Notes: generated by a model from the sequence alone, not told the origin. Positions 8,827-18,113 are shown, counted from the stretch's first letter. The stretch is DNA of 64,000 nucleotides from Psychrobacillus sp032154225 (GCF_032154225.1 NZ_JALDYF010000006.1:1-64000), one strand, 5' to 3'. Numbers and translations are program-made.

Positions 8827-10170
8827 TTATCTCCCAAGTATCGATTTTATTTGTTTAACATCATCTTGTAAATTAGCATCTTCTTTTAACATTCTAGAAA
8901 TTTTCTCATGTGCATGAATAACTGTTGTATGATCTCTTCCGCCAAACTCCTCACCTATTTTAGGTAAAGAAAAGTCTGTTAACTCTCGTGAAAGATACAT
9001 TGCAATCTGCCTTGGAAAAGCAATAGACTTAGTTCGTTTTTTCGCAGTAAAATCTTCTAATTTTATATGAAAATACTCTCCAACGACTTTATGAATATCA
9101 AGTATAGTGATAATTCTTGGTCTTACATTAGGCAAAATATCTTTAAGAGCTTCTGCTGCTAGATCAGCATTTACGTCTTTATTAACAAGAGAAGAATAAG
9201 CAACAACTCTTATAAGAGCGCCCTCTAGTTCTCGAATATTTGAATCGATTTGATTTGCAATATAGGCCATTACATCATCAGAAATATCTAGGCCATCTGC
9301 TCTTGCTTTTTTACGTAAAATTGCAATTCTTGTTTCTAGATCAGGAGGGGCAATATCTGTTATTAGTCCCCATTCAAACCGTGAACGTAAACGATCCTCA
9401 AGTGTAGGAATTTCCTTAGGAGGACGGTCACTTGAAATGACAATTTGCTTCGATTCTTCATGTAAAGCATTGAATGTGTGAAAAAATTCTTCTTGCGTTG
9501 ATTCTTTTCCAGCAAGGAATTGAATATCATCTATTAATAACACATCAATATTTCGGTATTTATTGCGAAATTCGATTGTTTTATTATCACGAATAGAGTT
9601 AATGAATTCATTTGTGAATTTTTCAGAAGATAAATAAACCACTTTGGCATTTGGGTTATGTTCTTGTACATAGTGACCAATTGCATGCATTAAGTGGGTT
9701 TTTCCTAATCCTACTCCCCCATATATAAAAAGAGGATTGTATGCTTTTGCCGGTGCTTCTGCTACAGCTAGCGATGCAGCGTGAGCAAAGCGGTTTCCAG
9801 ATCCAATAACGAAAGTATCAAATGTGTATTTAGAATTTAACATTCCCGGAGAAAAATCAGGTTGATCTCCTTGATTTACTAAAACTTTAGGTTTGGGAAT
9901 TTCAAAATCATCCATATCTTGATTTTTCGGTACGACAAAAGAAATTAGTAATTCATTGCCAGTTAGTTCAGTTAAAATGCCAGCAATTAAATGAATATAA
10001 TGATTTTCAAGCCAGTCCCTTGCAAAGGAATTGGGAGCAGCGATGGTTACGGTTTCTCCTTTATATGAAAGCAGTCGGGTTGACTTTAACCAAGTTTCAA
10101 AACTAGGTTTAGATGTCTTCTTTTCTACTTCAGAGAGAACTTTAGTCCAAAGTTCTTCTAAATGTTCCAA
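8827..10170 (-). CDS. dnaA: chromosomal replication initiator DnaA
   Basis: DnaA (447 aa) binds DnaA boxes and, in its ATP form, melts the origin. Domain I (1-80, EELWTKVLSEVEKKTSKPSF) mediates protein contacts and domain II is a short linker. Domain III is the AAA+ ATPase with Walker A GGVGLGKTHLMHA and Walker B LLIDDIQFL. Domain IV is the box-binding helix-turn-helix with the signature GGRDHTTVIHAHEK. It is flanked on both sides by DnaA-box clusters, implying autoregulation. Confidence 0.99.
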   Translation of the reverse strand: MEHLEELWTKVLSEVEKKTSKPSFETWLKSTRLLSYKGETVTIAAPNSFARDWLENHYIHLIAGILTELTGNELLISFVVPKNQDMDDFEIPKPKVLVNQGDQPDFSPGMLNSKYTFDTFVIGSGNRFAHAASLAVAEAPAKAYNPLFIYGGVGLGKTHLMHAIGHYVQEHNPNAKVVYLSSEKFTNEFINSIRDNKTIEFRNKYRNIDVLLIDDIQFLAGKESTQEEFFHTFNALHEESKQIVISSDRPPKEIPTLEDRLRSRFEWGLITDIAPPDLETRIAILRKKARADGLDISDDVMAYIANQIDSNIRELEGALIRVVAYSSLVNKDVNADLAAEALKDILPNVRPRIITILDIHKVVGEYFHIKLEDFTAKKRTKSIAFPRQIAMYLSRELTDFSLPKIGEEFGGRDHTTVIHAHEKISRMLKEDANLQDDVKQIKSILGR

Positions 10171-10572
10171 TTATCTAATCTCCTTTATATTTATGATTAT
10201 AAAATATGTATAAATTCAAGATATACACAAATCCACTACCTGTGGATAAATATTATAAACGTATGTGGAAAATCTTATCCACAGATTATCAACAACTGTG
10301 GATAAGGTTTTTCTTTAAATTTTCTCAGAAAGAGTAAAACACAGATATCGTATCAAAAAAGCGAGGAGATTACAAGAGTTTTGAGGCTTATCCACATAAA
10401 AAGAGTTATTAACAAAGTAAGTTGTCCACAACCTATTAATATGTTTAGAACATGTTAATAAGCTATGTGGATAATTTTTTTCGTGAATTTCTTTATTAAC
10501 AGTTTTGCAGAGAAGGAAATATGGATTGTGGATAACATTGATTAGCTGCTAATATTGTTGCTTAAAAAAAAA
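10171..10572. promoter_or_regulatory. oriC: origin of replication, upstream DnaA-box cluster
   Basis: AT-rich, gene-free interval between divergent dnaA and rpmH. It holds six perfect DnaA 9-mers in both orientations: TGTGGATAA at 10241-10249, 10297-10305, 10466-10474 and 10527-10535, and TTATCCACA at 10275-10283 and 10388-10396. A one-mismatch box TTGTCCACA lies at 10422-10430. Together with the dnaA-dnaN spacer this is the bipartite oriC, and it also carries the dnaA promoter region. Confidence 0.95.
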
Positions 10573-10602
10573 TTGACAAATGGTGTCCTTCTTATATATA
10601 AT
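10573..10602 (+). promoter_or_regulatory. rpmH promoter
   Basis: Consensus TTGACA (10573-10578), an 18-bp spacer and a perfect TATAAT (10597-10602), followed 55 bp later by the rpmH ATG with SD AGGAGGTG. It points away from dnaA. Confidence 0.85.
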
Positions 10603-10657
10603 ATCGTAGACTGTCTAAAGTAGAATTTAAGATGATCACTCAGGAGGTGTCATATAG

Positions 10658-10792
10658 ATGAAACGTACATTCCAACCAAATAGCCGTAAACGTGCCAAAA
10701 ATCACGGATTCCGTGCACGTATGAGTACTAAAAACGGTCGCCGCGTTATTGCAGCGCGTCGTGCAAAAGGAAGAAAAGTATTATCAGCATAA
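10658..10792 (+). CDS. rpmH: 50S ribosomal protein L34
   Basis: A 44-aa, highly basic protein starting MKRTFQPNSRKRAKNHGFR and ending RRAKGRKVLSA, the full-length bacterial L34. The ATG has an ideal SD (AGGAGGTG at 10642). It is too short to appear in usual long-ORF lists but is unmistakable. It opens the rpmH-rnpA-yidC-jag cluster and is followed by a hairpin that probably tunes the ratio of L34 to RnpA. Confidence 0.98.
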   Translation: MKRTFQPNSRKRAKNHGFRARMSTKNGRRVIAARRAKGRKVLSA

Positions 10793-10794
10793 GT

Positions 10795-10820
10795 CCACTG
10801 AACATTTCAGTGGTCTTTTT
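10795..10820 (+). terminator. terminator/attenuator between rpmH and rnpA
   Basis: CCACTG (10795-10800) pairs with CAGTGG (10808-10813) and a T-run follows. It lies 3 bp after the rpmH stop, so it should partly terminate before rnpA. Confidence 0.75.
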
Positions 10821-10855
10821 TTCTTTTAAAACGATTAGTTAGAGCAGGTGAACAG

Positions 10856-11200
10856 ATGAACAAGAGACAACGGGTGAAAAAAGATGCAGAGTTTCAGGCA
10901 ATTTTTAAACGAGGGAAATCATTCGCTAATAGACAGTTCGTTGTATATTGCCTAGAAAAAGATCAAGATGATTATCGGGTTGGTTTATCTGTAAGTAAAA
11001 AAGTAGGTAACGCAGTAGTCCGAAACCGTATAAAAAGGTATATTCGCCAAACCTTCTTAGAGATAAATGATCAAGTATTTAAAAATATGGACTATATTAT
11101 TATCGCCAGAAATCCGGCGGCCAAATTAGACTTTCATGAAACAAAGAAAAGTCTTGAACATGTATTAAAAGTGGCAAAGGTTATAAAAAAGAAAAGCTAG
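10856..11200 (+). CDS. rnpA: ribonuclease P protein component
   Basis: This 114-aa basic protein binds the RNase P RNA and improves 5' maturation of precursor tRNAs. It carries the signature RNR-type helix VGNAVVRNRIKRYIRQ (about residues 50-65) and the N-terminal RVKKDAEFQAIFKRG. It has an SD AGCAGGTG and the standard position after rpmH. Length is normal. Confidence 0.98.
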   Translation: MNKRQRVKKDAEFQAIFKRGKSFANRQFVVYCLEKDQDDYRVGLSVSKKVGNAVVRNRIKRYIRQTFLEINDQVFKNMDYIIIARNPAAKLDFHETKKSLEHVLKVAKVIKKKS

Positions 11201-11267
11201 TGAAGACTTTCTTTTGAGTGGTAATATAGAATGACTATATATTTAAGCATTAATAGGGGGAAGAAGG

Positions 11268-12038
11268 TTGAAGAAAAGATTATATTTAGTATTTTTACTA
11301 GTAGTTGTAACCGCTTTTTTAGCAGGTTGTTCCGAATTCAATGAGCCAATTTATTCAGATTCCGAAGGTTTTTGGAATAAATATATTGTTTGGCCATTGG
11401 TTTCAGCTATTACCTTTTTTAAAGGTGTATTAGGTACGTATGGTTTAGGTATCATTACGGTAACTATTATTATACGTTTAGCAATACTACCATTAATGAT
11501 TAAACAAACGAAAAGTTCTAAAAATATGCAAGAAGTGCAACCTGAATTACTAAAACTTAAAGAGAAGTACAGTTCAAAAGATGCGGTAACGCAACAAAAG
11601 TATCAACAAGAAATGATGGCTTTGTTTAAAGAAAAAGGTGTTAATCCAGCAGCTGGCTGTTTACCTGTATTTATTCAAATGCCGATTTTAATCGGTTTCT
11701 ATCATGCAATTAGTCGAATGAATAATACACCGGAGATCAATTTAGGAAGTTTCTTAGGCTTTGCATTAGCAGAACCTAGTATTATTCTTGCAGTACTTGC
11801 AGGATTGATGCAATTGATCGTTTTACGTACTGGTCCAGCAATGGACAATCCTCAAATGAAGATAATGATGTATATTATGCCATTTATGATCATGGGATTT
11901 GGTATCGTTTTACCAGCAGCATTAACATTGTATTGGGTTATCGGAAATATTATTTCTATTCTTCAAAACTTATTCATCTATAAACCTTGGAAGAAAACAA
12001 AAACTGAGCCTGTTAAATCGGGAGGGGCAAAAAAATGA
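11268..12038 (+). CDS. yidC: membrane protein insertase YidC (SpoIIIJ-type lipoprotein)
   Basis: YidC/Oxa1-family insertase of 256 aa, which places proteins in the cytoplasmic membrane with or without SecYEG. A lipoprotein signal peptide ends at LAGC (residues 18-21). Further hydrophobic segments lie near 55-80, 125-150, 165-185 and 200-225, with a charged cytoplasmic loop between the first two. The start is TTG at 11268, supported by the strong SD AGGGGGAAGAAGG just upstream and by the position of the signal peptide. It overlaps jag by 4 bp (ATGA), a pairing typical of spoIIIJ-jag. Spore formers often carry a second YidC elsewhere; none is visible here. Confidence 0.96.
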   Translation: MKKRLYLVFLLVVVTAFLAGCSEFNEPIYSDSEGFWNKYIVWPLVSAITFFKGVLGTYGLGIITVTIIIRLAILPLMIKQTKSSKNMQEVQPELLKLKEKYSSKDAVTQQKYQQEMMALFKEKGVNPAAGCLPVFIQMPILIGFYHAISRMNNTPEINLGSFLGFALAEPSIILAVLAGLMQLIVLRTGPAMDNPQMKIMMYIMPFMIMGFGIVLPAALTLYWVIGNIISILQNLFIYKPWKKTKTEPVKSGGAKK

Positions 12039-12787
12039 ATCAGATTACGCAAACTGCACCTACAAAAGAAGAAGCTATAAATGTTGCACTAGAAAAGCTT
12101 GGAGTAACAAGACAAGAAGTGTCGATTATAATAGTAGATGAAGGTAAAAAGGGTTTTTTCGGATTTGGAGCAAAGCCTGCAGTTGTTGAAGTAACTGTTT
12201 TAGAAAATGAAGAGGTAATAGAGGAAGTAACGATAGAAAAAGAAGTAGAAATAACGGAAGTTCCTAAAGTTTTAGAAGAAAACCCAAGTAATATAGTCAA
12301 TATCGGAGAAATAGTGTACACAGAAGGCACGAACGATCATGCAATTGAAGAAGCTACCAAATATATTCACAAAATAGCTAAAGAGATGAATATAGATGAT
12401 TTAACAATCAATCAAAGACGAGAAGGTAAATTTATTCATCTTCATTTAGATAGTAAAAAAGCTGCTTTGTTAATAGGAAAACGTGGTCAAACATTAAATG
12501 CATTGGAAAATTTGACTCAACTTGTCGCAAATAAGTTTTCTAATTCGTTTATGATTATTAAAGTAGATGTTGGAAATTACAGAGAACGTCGACAAGAAAC
12601 TCTGGAACAGTTAGCTGATCGTATGGCTGATAAAGTTGTAAGTACAGGAAAAAAAGAAAAACTTGAGCCAATGTCATCTTATGAAAGAAAAATAATTCAT
12701 AATGCATTATCAACTAGATTAGATATTGAAACTTATTCAGTTGGAACAGATCCAAATCGTTACTTGGTTATTGAACCAATAAAATAA
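12035..12787 (+). CDS. jag: Jag (KhpB/EloR-type) RNA-binding protein
   Basis: A 250-aa cytoplasmic protein. The Jag-N domain is at about 10-60 (EEAINVALEKLGV, KKGFFGFGAKPA). An acidic, valine-rich linker follows, then a KH domain with GKRGQTLNALENL near 150, and a C-terminal R3H domain (MSSYERKIIHNAL). Related proteins bind RNA and influence cell elongation and division. It is translationally coupled to yidC through ATGA. Confidence 0.96.
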   Translation: MNQITQTAPTKEEAINVALEKLGVTRQEVSIIIVDEGKKGFFGFGAKPAVVEVTVLENEEVIEEVTIEKEVEITEVPKVLEENPSNIVNIGEIVYTEGTNDHAIEEATKYIHKIAKEMNIDDLTINQRREGKFIHLHLDSKKAALLIGKRGQTLNALENLTQLVANKFSNSFMIIKVDVGNYRERRQETLEQLADRMADKVVSTGKKEKLEPMSSYERKIIHNALSTRLDIETYSVGTDPNRYLVIEPIK

Positions 12788-12791
12788 TTAT

Positions 12792-12829
12792 CAACGGATT
12801 TTAGCTGTTTTTTAGCTAGAATCCGTTTT
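12792..12829 (+). terminator. terminator after jag
   Basis: AACGGATT near 12793 pairs with AATCCGTT near 12819, with a TTAGCT/AGCTAG inner stem, followed by TTTTT. It ends the rpmH-jag transcript. Confidence 0.7.
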
Positions 12830-12831
12830 TA

Positions 12832-12947
12832 TGTGGATAAGTTTTTCACAAGTAAGAAAAGTATCATTACTTCTGATTTAGATGAATTTGTGTTATTGTT
12901 ATATGTTAGATAGTCATGTTCGTTATACTTATTCACATGTGGATAAG
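12832..12947. promoter_or_regulatory. DnaA-box pair between jag and mnmE
   Basis: Two perfect TGTGGATAA boxes (12832-12840 and 12939-12947). The second overlaps a palindromic stretch ACTTATTCACATGTGGATAA. This intergenic position corresponds to one of the DnaA-box clusters mapped outside oriC in Bacillus subtilis (the jag locus), which titrate DnaA. Confidence 0.7.
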
Positions 12948-12974
12948 TATAGATTTGTAAGGAGGTGGACACTA

Positions 12975-14360
12975 GTGGAATTCGATACAATAGCTGCAAT
13001 TTCAACTCCACTTGGAGAAGGAGCTATCGCAATAGTAAGGCTTAGCGGTCCGACTGCAATTTCTATTGCAAATAAAATTTTTCAATCACCAAACGGAAAA
13101 GATTTATTGGATCAAGCATCCCATACGATTCACTATGGACATTTGGTAGATCCAAAAACAAGTGAAACAGTAGAAGAAGTAATGTTATCCTTAATGAAGG
13201 GTCCAAAAACATTTACTAGAGAAGATGTTGTAGAGATTAACTGCCATGGTGGGATTGTGTCAGTCAATCGTGTCTTACAACTTATTTTAATCAATGGCGC
13301 TCGTCTTGCAGAACCAGGTGAGTTTACAAAACGTGCATTTTTAAATGGTAGAATCGATTTATCACAGGCTGAAGCTGTAATGGATTTAATAAGAGCAAAA
13401 ACAGATAAAGCGATGAATGTTGCTTTAGGGCAAATGGATGGGCGGTTATCTAGACTTATTAAAACATTAAGGCAAGCACTACTAGAAACATTAGCACAAG
13501 TGGAAGTGAATATTGATTATCCAGAATATGATGATGTAGAAGAAATGACGCTTCCACTTATGATTGATAAATGCACGTGGGTGAAAGAAGAAATAGATAA
13601 ATTATTACTTACGTCATCGCAAGGGAAAATTCTCCGCGAAGGTCTTGCAACTGTTATTATAGGAAGACCAAATGTAGGGAAATCTTCTTTACTTAACAGC
13701 TTAATCCAAGAAAACAAAGCAATTGTGACGGAAATTGCTGGAACAACTAGAGATATTATAGAAGAGTATGTAAATGTTCGAGGAGTTCCGTTAAAATTAG
13801 TAGATACAGCTGGAATTCGTGAAACGGAAGATATAGTAGAACGAATTGGGGTAGAGAAGTCTCGCCAGGTGTTAAAAGAAGCAGATCTTATTTTACTTGT
13901 TTTGAATAATGCGGAGCAATTCTCAGAAGAAGACGTTAGATTATTTGAGGCAATTGAAGGTATGGACTTTATTGTTATTATCAATAAAACTGATTTGCCA
14001 GCTCAAATTGATATAGATAAAGTAAAACAAGCGGCAGGAACTAGACATGTCGTTACAACTTCGTTATTGAGAGAAGAAGGTATTGATGAATTAGAGGAAG
14101 CTATTGCTTCTCTATTCTTTGAAGGTTCTATTGAATCCTCTGATTTAACGTATGTTTCAAATGCACGACATATTTCATTATTGCATTTAGCTAAAGCAAC
14201 GATTATTGATGCTTTAGAAGCAGCCCATAGTGATGTTCCTGTGGATATGATTCAAATAGATGTGACACGAACTTGGGAAATATTAGGTGAAATAATCGGA
14301 GATACCGTAGAAGAAAGCCTAATCGACCAGTTATTTGCACAGTTTTGTTTAGGAAAATAA
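12975..14360 (+). CDS. mnmE: tRNA uridine-5-carboxymethylaminomethyl(34) synthesis GTPase MnmE
   Basis: MnmE (461 aa) works with MnmG to modify the wobble uridine of certain tRNAs. It has an N-terminal folate-binding domain (EFDTIAAISTPLGEGAIAIVRLSG), helical arms and an inserted Ras-like G domain with P-loop GRPNVGKSS near residue 225, the IAGTTRD switch and the NKTD specificity motif. The C-terminus is the invariant FCLGK. The GTG start at 12975 has a near-perfect SD GGAGGTGG at 12961. The longer in-frame ORF upstream runs through the DnaA boxes and has no family support. It is followed by mnmG at 22 bp. Confidence 0.97.
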   Translation: MEFDTIAAISTPLGEGAIAIVRLSGPTAISIANKIFQSPNGKDLLDQASHTIHYGHLVDPKTSETVEEVMLSLMKGPKTFTREDVVEINCHGGIVSVNRVLQLILINGARLAEPGEFTKRAFLNGRIDLSQAEAVMDLIRAKTDKAMNVALGQMDGRLSRLIKTLRQALLETLAQVEVNIDYPEYDDVEEMTLPLMIDKCTWVKEEIDKLLLTSSQGKILREGLATVIIGRPNVGKSSLLNSLIQENKAIVTEIAGTTRDIIEEYVNVRGVPLKLVDTAGIRETEDIVERIGVEKSRQVLKEADLILLVLNNAEQFSEEDVRLFEAIEGMDFIVIINKTDLPAQIDIDKVKQAAGTRHVVTTSLLREEGIDELEEAIASLFFEGSIESSDLTYVSNARHISLLHLAKATIIDALEAAHSDVPVDMIQIDVTRTWEILGEIIGDTVEESLIDQLFAQFCLGK

Positions 14361-14382
14361 TATATGAAGGGAAGAAACGAAC

Positions 14383-16272
14383 ATGCCAAAATTTGAAGCA
14401 GGCAAGTTCGATGTGATTGTTGTTGGAGCAGGGCATGCAGGTGTTGAAGCGGCACTAGCGGCTGCTAAAATGGGTGCAAAAACCCTAGTTTTAACAATTA
14501 ATCTTGATATGATTGCATTTATGCCATGTAATCCATCCATCGGAGGACCAGCAAAAGGAATTGTTGTGCGTGAAATTGACGCACTAGGCGGGGCCATGGG
14601 GAAAGTAATAGATAAAACACATATTCAAATGAGAATGTTGAACACAGGGAAAGGTCCTGCTGTTCGAGCACTTCGCGCACAAGCAGATAAGGTTTTATAT
14701 CAAAATGAGATGAAAAAACTTCTTGAAGAACAAGATAATTTAACCGTTCATCAAGCTGTAGTAGAGGAATTACTTGTAGAAAATGAAGAAGTTATTGGGT
14801 TAGTAACACAAGTTGGAGCTATTTATCGTGCGGAAACAGTTGTTATTACTACAGGAACTTTTTTACGTGGGGAAATAATAATTGGAGATTTGAAATATTC
14901 TAGTGGTCCAAATAATCAGCAGCCATCCATTAAGTTGGCGGATAATATTCGTGATTTAGGCTTTGATTTAGTTCGTTTTAAAACTGGAACTCCACCTCGT
15001 GTAAATAGTAAAACAATTGATTATAGTAAAACTGAAATTCAACCAGGGGACGATGTACCAAGAGCTTTCAGTTTTGAAACAACTGAATTCATTATGGATC
15101 AATTACCTTGTTGGTTAACATATACAAGTGAAATGACTCACCAAATTATTAATGAAAATCTACATTTATCTCCTATGTACTCAGGGATGATTAAAGGTAC
15201 TGGTCCAAGGTACTGTCCGTCTATAGAAGATAAAGTAGTTCGTTTTAGCGATAAACCGCGCCATCAGATTTTCTTAGAACCAGAAGGAAGAAATACACGT
15301 GAAGTATATGTTCAAGGGTTATCAACGAGCCTTCCAGAGCATGTTCAACGTAGATTGATAGCTTCTGTACCAGGTCTTGAACATGCAGAAATGATGCGTG
15401 CTGGCTATGCTATCGAATATGACGCTATGGTTCCAACGCAACTATGGCCAACGCTTGAAACAAAAAAAATCAAAAACCTTTATACTGCTGGGCAAATTAA
15501 CGGGACTTCTGGTTATGAGGAGGCAGCTGGCCAAGGATTGATGGCTGGCATTAACGCAGCACTTCGAGTGTTTAAAAAAGAAGAAAAAGTATTAAGTAGA
15601 TCAGATGCATATATTGGTGTCTTAATTGATGATTTAGTAACGAAAGGGACAAACGAACCTTACCGATTATTGACATCACGTGCAGAATATCGTTTATTAT
15701 TACGTCATGATAATGCTGATTTAAGGCTTCTTGAAATAGGTCATGAAATTGGCCTTGTTCCTCAAGATCGTTATGAAAAATTCTTAGGTAAAAAGCAGCG
15801 TATTGAAGATGAATTAGCTCGACTTCGTACATTAATGATTAAACCAAATGAGGTAACTCAACAATTAATTAGAGATGTAGAAGGCAGTGAATTAAAAGAT
15901 GGTATTCGTGCAGCAGATTTACTTAAACGTACGGAAATGAACTATGAGTTAGTTGCACAATTAGTTCCTTCAGAAGTGGAGTTAACTTTTGAAGAAAAAG
16001 AACAAGTAGAAATACAAGTAAAGTATGAAGGGTATATTGAAAAATCTCTTCAGCAAGTAGAAAAACTTAAAAAAATGGAAGACAAAAAAATTCCTGATCA
16101 AATTAACTATGATGCTATATCTGGTTTAGCAACGGAAGCTAAACAGAAGTTAATGCAAGTACGACCACTATCTATTGCACAAGCGTCAAGAATTTCAGGA
16201 GTAAATCCAGCAGATATTTCAATTTTACTTATATATATTGAACAAGGAAAAATTGCGAAAATTACTGGATAG
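14383..16272 (+). CDS. mnmG: tRNA uridine-5-carboxymethylaminomethyl(34) synthesis enzyme MnmG (GidA)
   Basis: FAD-dependent partner of MnmE, 629 aa, cytoplasmic. The N-terminal dinucleotide fold is FDVIVVGAGHAGVEAALAAA. The two GidA signatures are present (GPRYCPSIEDKV near 270-285 and AGQINGTSGYEEAAGQG near 365-385), along with the conserved Cys of CNPSIGG. A helical C-terminal domain binds MnmE and tRNA. It is downstream of mnmE and 23 bp before rsmG, in a conserved operon. Confidence 0.98.
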   Translation: MPKFEAGKFDVIVVGAGHAGVEAALAAAKMGAKTLVLTINLDMIAFMPCNPSIGGPAKGIVVREIDALGGAMGKVIDKTHIQMRMLNTGKGPAVRALRAQADKVLYQNEMKKLLEEQDNLTVHQAVVEELLVENEEVIGLVTQVGAIYRAETVVITTGTFLRGEIIIGDLKYSSGPNNQQPSIKLADNIRDLGFDLVRFKTGTPPRVNSKTIDYSKTEIQPGDDVPRAFSFETTEFIMDQLPCWLTYTSEMTHQIINENLHLSPMYSGMIKGTGPRYCPSIEDKVVRFSDKPRHQIFLEPEGRNTREVYVQGLSTSLPEHVQRRLIASVPGLEHAEMMRAGYAIEYDAMVPTQLWPTLETKKIKNLYTAGQINGTSGYEEAAGQGLMAGINAALRVFKKEEKVLSRSDAYIGVLIDDLVTKGTNEPYRLLTSRAEYRLLLRHDNADLRLLEIGHEIGLVPQDRYEKFLGKKQRIEDELARLRTLMIKPNEVTQQLIRDVEGSELKDGIRAADLLKRTEMNYELVAQLVPSEVELTFEEKEQVEIQVKYEGYIEKSLQQVEKLKKMEDKKIPDQINYDAISGLATEAKQKLMQVRPLSIAQASRISGVNPADISILLIYIEQGKIAKITG

Positions 16273-16295
16273 TCTAAAATGACAAGGAGAACTAC

Positions 16296-17012
16296 ATGAA
16301 CGAAGAACAATTCATTCAAGCCCTTCATGAAAAAGGAATTGAATTAACTACAAAACAAACTCAGCAGTTTAGAAGATACTTTGAGCTACTTGTTGAATGG
16401 AACGAAAAGATGAATTTAACAGCAATTACAGATGAACCTTCTGTTTACTTGAAGCATTTTTTTGATTCCATAAGTGCTTCTTTCTATGAAAACTTCACAG
16501 ACTCATTTTCAGTATGTGATGTAGGAGCGGGAGCTGGTTTCCCAAGTATTCCTTTAAAGATTTGTTTCCCTGATTTAAAAGTTACAATTGTCGACTCATT
16601 AAACAAACGAATCCAATTTCTAACTCACTTAAGTAAAGAGTTAGAATTAACAAATGTTCATTTTGTACATGCAAGAGCAGAAGAGTTTGGACAAAATAAT
16701 GAGTATCGCGAAAAATTTGATATTGTCACTGCGAGAGCTGTAGCAAGACTATCAGTATTATCGGAACTATGTATCCCGCTTGTAAAAGTGGGTGGGAATT
16801 TTATAGCGATGAAAGCAGCTAGTGCTTCTGATGAGTTGAAAGATGCAAAGAAAGCACTTCAAGTACTGGGATCAGAAAAAAGTGCAGAATATTCTTTTCT
16901 TTTACCAATAGAAAACAGTGAAAGAACGTTATATGTCTTTTCTAAAACAAAAAGCACTCCGAAAAGATACCCTCGAAAACCAGGTATTCCAAACAAAACA
17001 CCTATTATTTAA
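16296..17012 (+). CDS. rsmG: 16S rRNA (guanine(527)-N(7))-methyltransferase RsmG
   Basis: RsmG/GidB (238 aa) uses S-adenosylmethionine to methylate G527 of 16S rRNA. The Rossmann SAM-binding motif is VCDVGAGAGFPSIPLKI (about 68-85), followed by VDSLNKRIQFL and the TARAVARLS catalytic-region motif. SD AAGGAG precedes the ATG. Length and context are standard. Confidence 0.97.
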   Translation: MNEEQFIQALHEKGIELTTKQTQQFRRYFELLVEWNEKMNLTAITDEPSVYLKHFFDSISASFYENFTDSFSVCDVGAGAGFPSIPLKICFPDLKVTIVDSLNKRIQFLTHLSKELELTNVHFVHARAEEFGQNNEYREKFDIVTARAVARLSVLSELCIPLVKVGGNFIAMKAASASDELKDAKKALQVLGSEKSAEYSFLLPIENSERTLYVFSKTKSTPKRYPRKPGIPNKTPII

Positions 17013-17019
17013 TGAGGAA

Positions 17020-17035
17020 CGTTCCACGTGAAACA
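17020..17035 (+). other. parS: parS centromere-like site between rsmG and noc
   Basis: CGTTCCACGTGAAACA matches the 16-bp parS consensus at 15 positions, with an intact CACGTG core. It lies in the rsmG-noc intergenic region, where Bacillus also has a parS. It is expected to bind ParB, nucleate spreading and load SMC. Confidence 0.85.
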
Positions 17036-17103
17036 TTTATAGTATTGTAATTTTTATCGTGAATATTTAGTTTACAGAGTTTCTAAAAGGTGGTGCTTGT
17101 TAG

Positions 17104-17973
17104 ATGAAAAGTCCTTTTTCACGTTTTTTTGGTAGTTCGGAAAAGCAAGGGCAAGATGAGGTTGTGGCGACTACGCAATCTCATTTAGAAGAAGTAGTAA
17201 ATGTGGCAATCAATCAAATAGTTCCAAATAAGTATCAACCAAGAACTGTTTTTGATGATGAAAAAATAGAAGAATTAGCAAGAACAATCCATACACATGG
17301 TGTTATTCAACCTATTGTAATTCGTAAAATAGAAGATGGAAAGTACGAAATAATCGCTGGTGAACGTAGATTTAGAGCAATGTCGAAGCTGAAGTGGGCT
17401 GAAGTTCCAGCAATTATTCGTAATTTAAGTGATAAGGAAACTGCATCAGTTGCGTTGATTGAAAACTTGCAACGTGAAGAATTAACGGCGATAGAAGAAG
17501 CTGTTGCTTATCAAAAGCTATTAAAATTACATGAATTAACACAAGAAGCTTTAGCACAACGACTTGGAAAAGGACAATCTACAGTAGCAAATAAACTGAG
17601 ATTGCTGAAACTACCAGAAGAAGTGCAAGAAGCTATTATGAAAAGAGAGCTATCTGAAAGACATGCAAGAGCTTTAATGCAAATTAAAGAAAAAGAACAT
17701 CAATTAAAATTAATGCAGATGAGTATTGAAAATCATTGGAACGTAAAACAATTAGAAGAAAAAGTAGAAGAGTTTCTTAATCCTCCTATCAAAGAAGATA
17801 AGAAAACCGCTAAGCCTAAACGAAAGGCTATTAGTAAAGATGTACGAATAGCGCTGAATACGATTAAACATTCTTTGTCGATGGTAACTAAAAGTGGAAT
17901 AAACATAAAAACAGAAGAAGAAGATACAGAAGACTTCTATCAAATTACAGTAATAATACCTAAAAAGAAGTAA
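17104..17973 (+). CDS. noc: nucleoid occlusion protein Noc
   Basis: A ParB-family CTP-dependent DNA-binding protein (289 aa) that blocks division over the nucleoid. The N-terminus MKSPFSRFFGSSEK has the basic/hydrophobic pattern of the Noc membrane-anchoring amphipathic helix, which separates it from ParB. The ParB-N domain has the GERRFRA CTP-binding motif near 85. A helix-turn-helix follows (LTQEALAQRLGKGQSTVANKLRLL, about 145-170), then a C-terminal dimerisation domain. The immediate parA-parB neighbourhood and a perfect Noc-binding site at 33480 support the assignment. Confidence 0.95.
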   Translation: MKSPFSRFFGSSEKQGQDEVVATTQSHLEEVVNVAINQIVPNKYQPRTVFDDEKIEELARTIHTHGVIQPIVIRKIEDGKYEIIAGERRFRAMSKLKWAEVPAIIRNLSDKETASVALIENLQREELTAIEEAVAYQKLLKLHELTQEALAQRLGKGQSTVANKLRLLKLPEEVQEAIMKRELSERHARALMQIKEKEHQLKLMQMSIENHWNVKQLEEKVEEFLNPPIKEDKKTAKPKRKAISKDVRIALNTIKHSLSMVTKSGINIKTEEEDTEDFYQITVIIPKKK

Positions 17974-17995
17974 TTATATATATATATTTCTATTT

Positions 17996-18023
17996 AAACT
18001 CTCACTATTTAGTGAGAGTTTTT
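17996..18023 (+). terminator. noc terminator
   Basis: AAACTCTCACT, loop ATTT, AGTGAGAGTTTTT: a 10-bp stem followed by T-rich sequence, 23 bp after noc. It separates noc from parA. Confidence 0.85.
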
Positions 18024-18113
18024 CTTTTGTCACATGAATAATACCCAAAATTATATAAAAATTTGATAGAATGGAGTATAGTTAAGTAAAAGTTGATGAA
18101 AGTAGGTGCAAGT

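Noticed and set aside
9841..9854. Noc-binding-site-like ATTCCCGGAGAAAA in dnaA
   Set aside because: The central CCCGGG palindrome is broken, and the sequence is within coding DNA.
12882..12974. N-terminal extension of mnmE
   Set aside because: The extension reads through two DnaA boxes, has no conserved counterpart, and the GTG at 12975 carries a near-perfect SD.
18093..18113. N-terminal extension of parA from TTG 18093
   Set aside because: GTG 18114 has its own SD and gives the family-standard 253-aa length.
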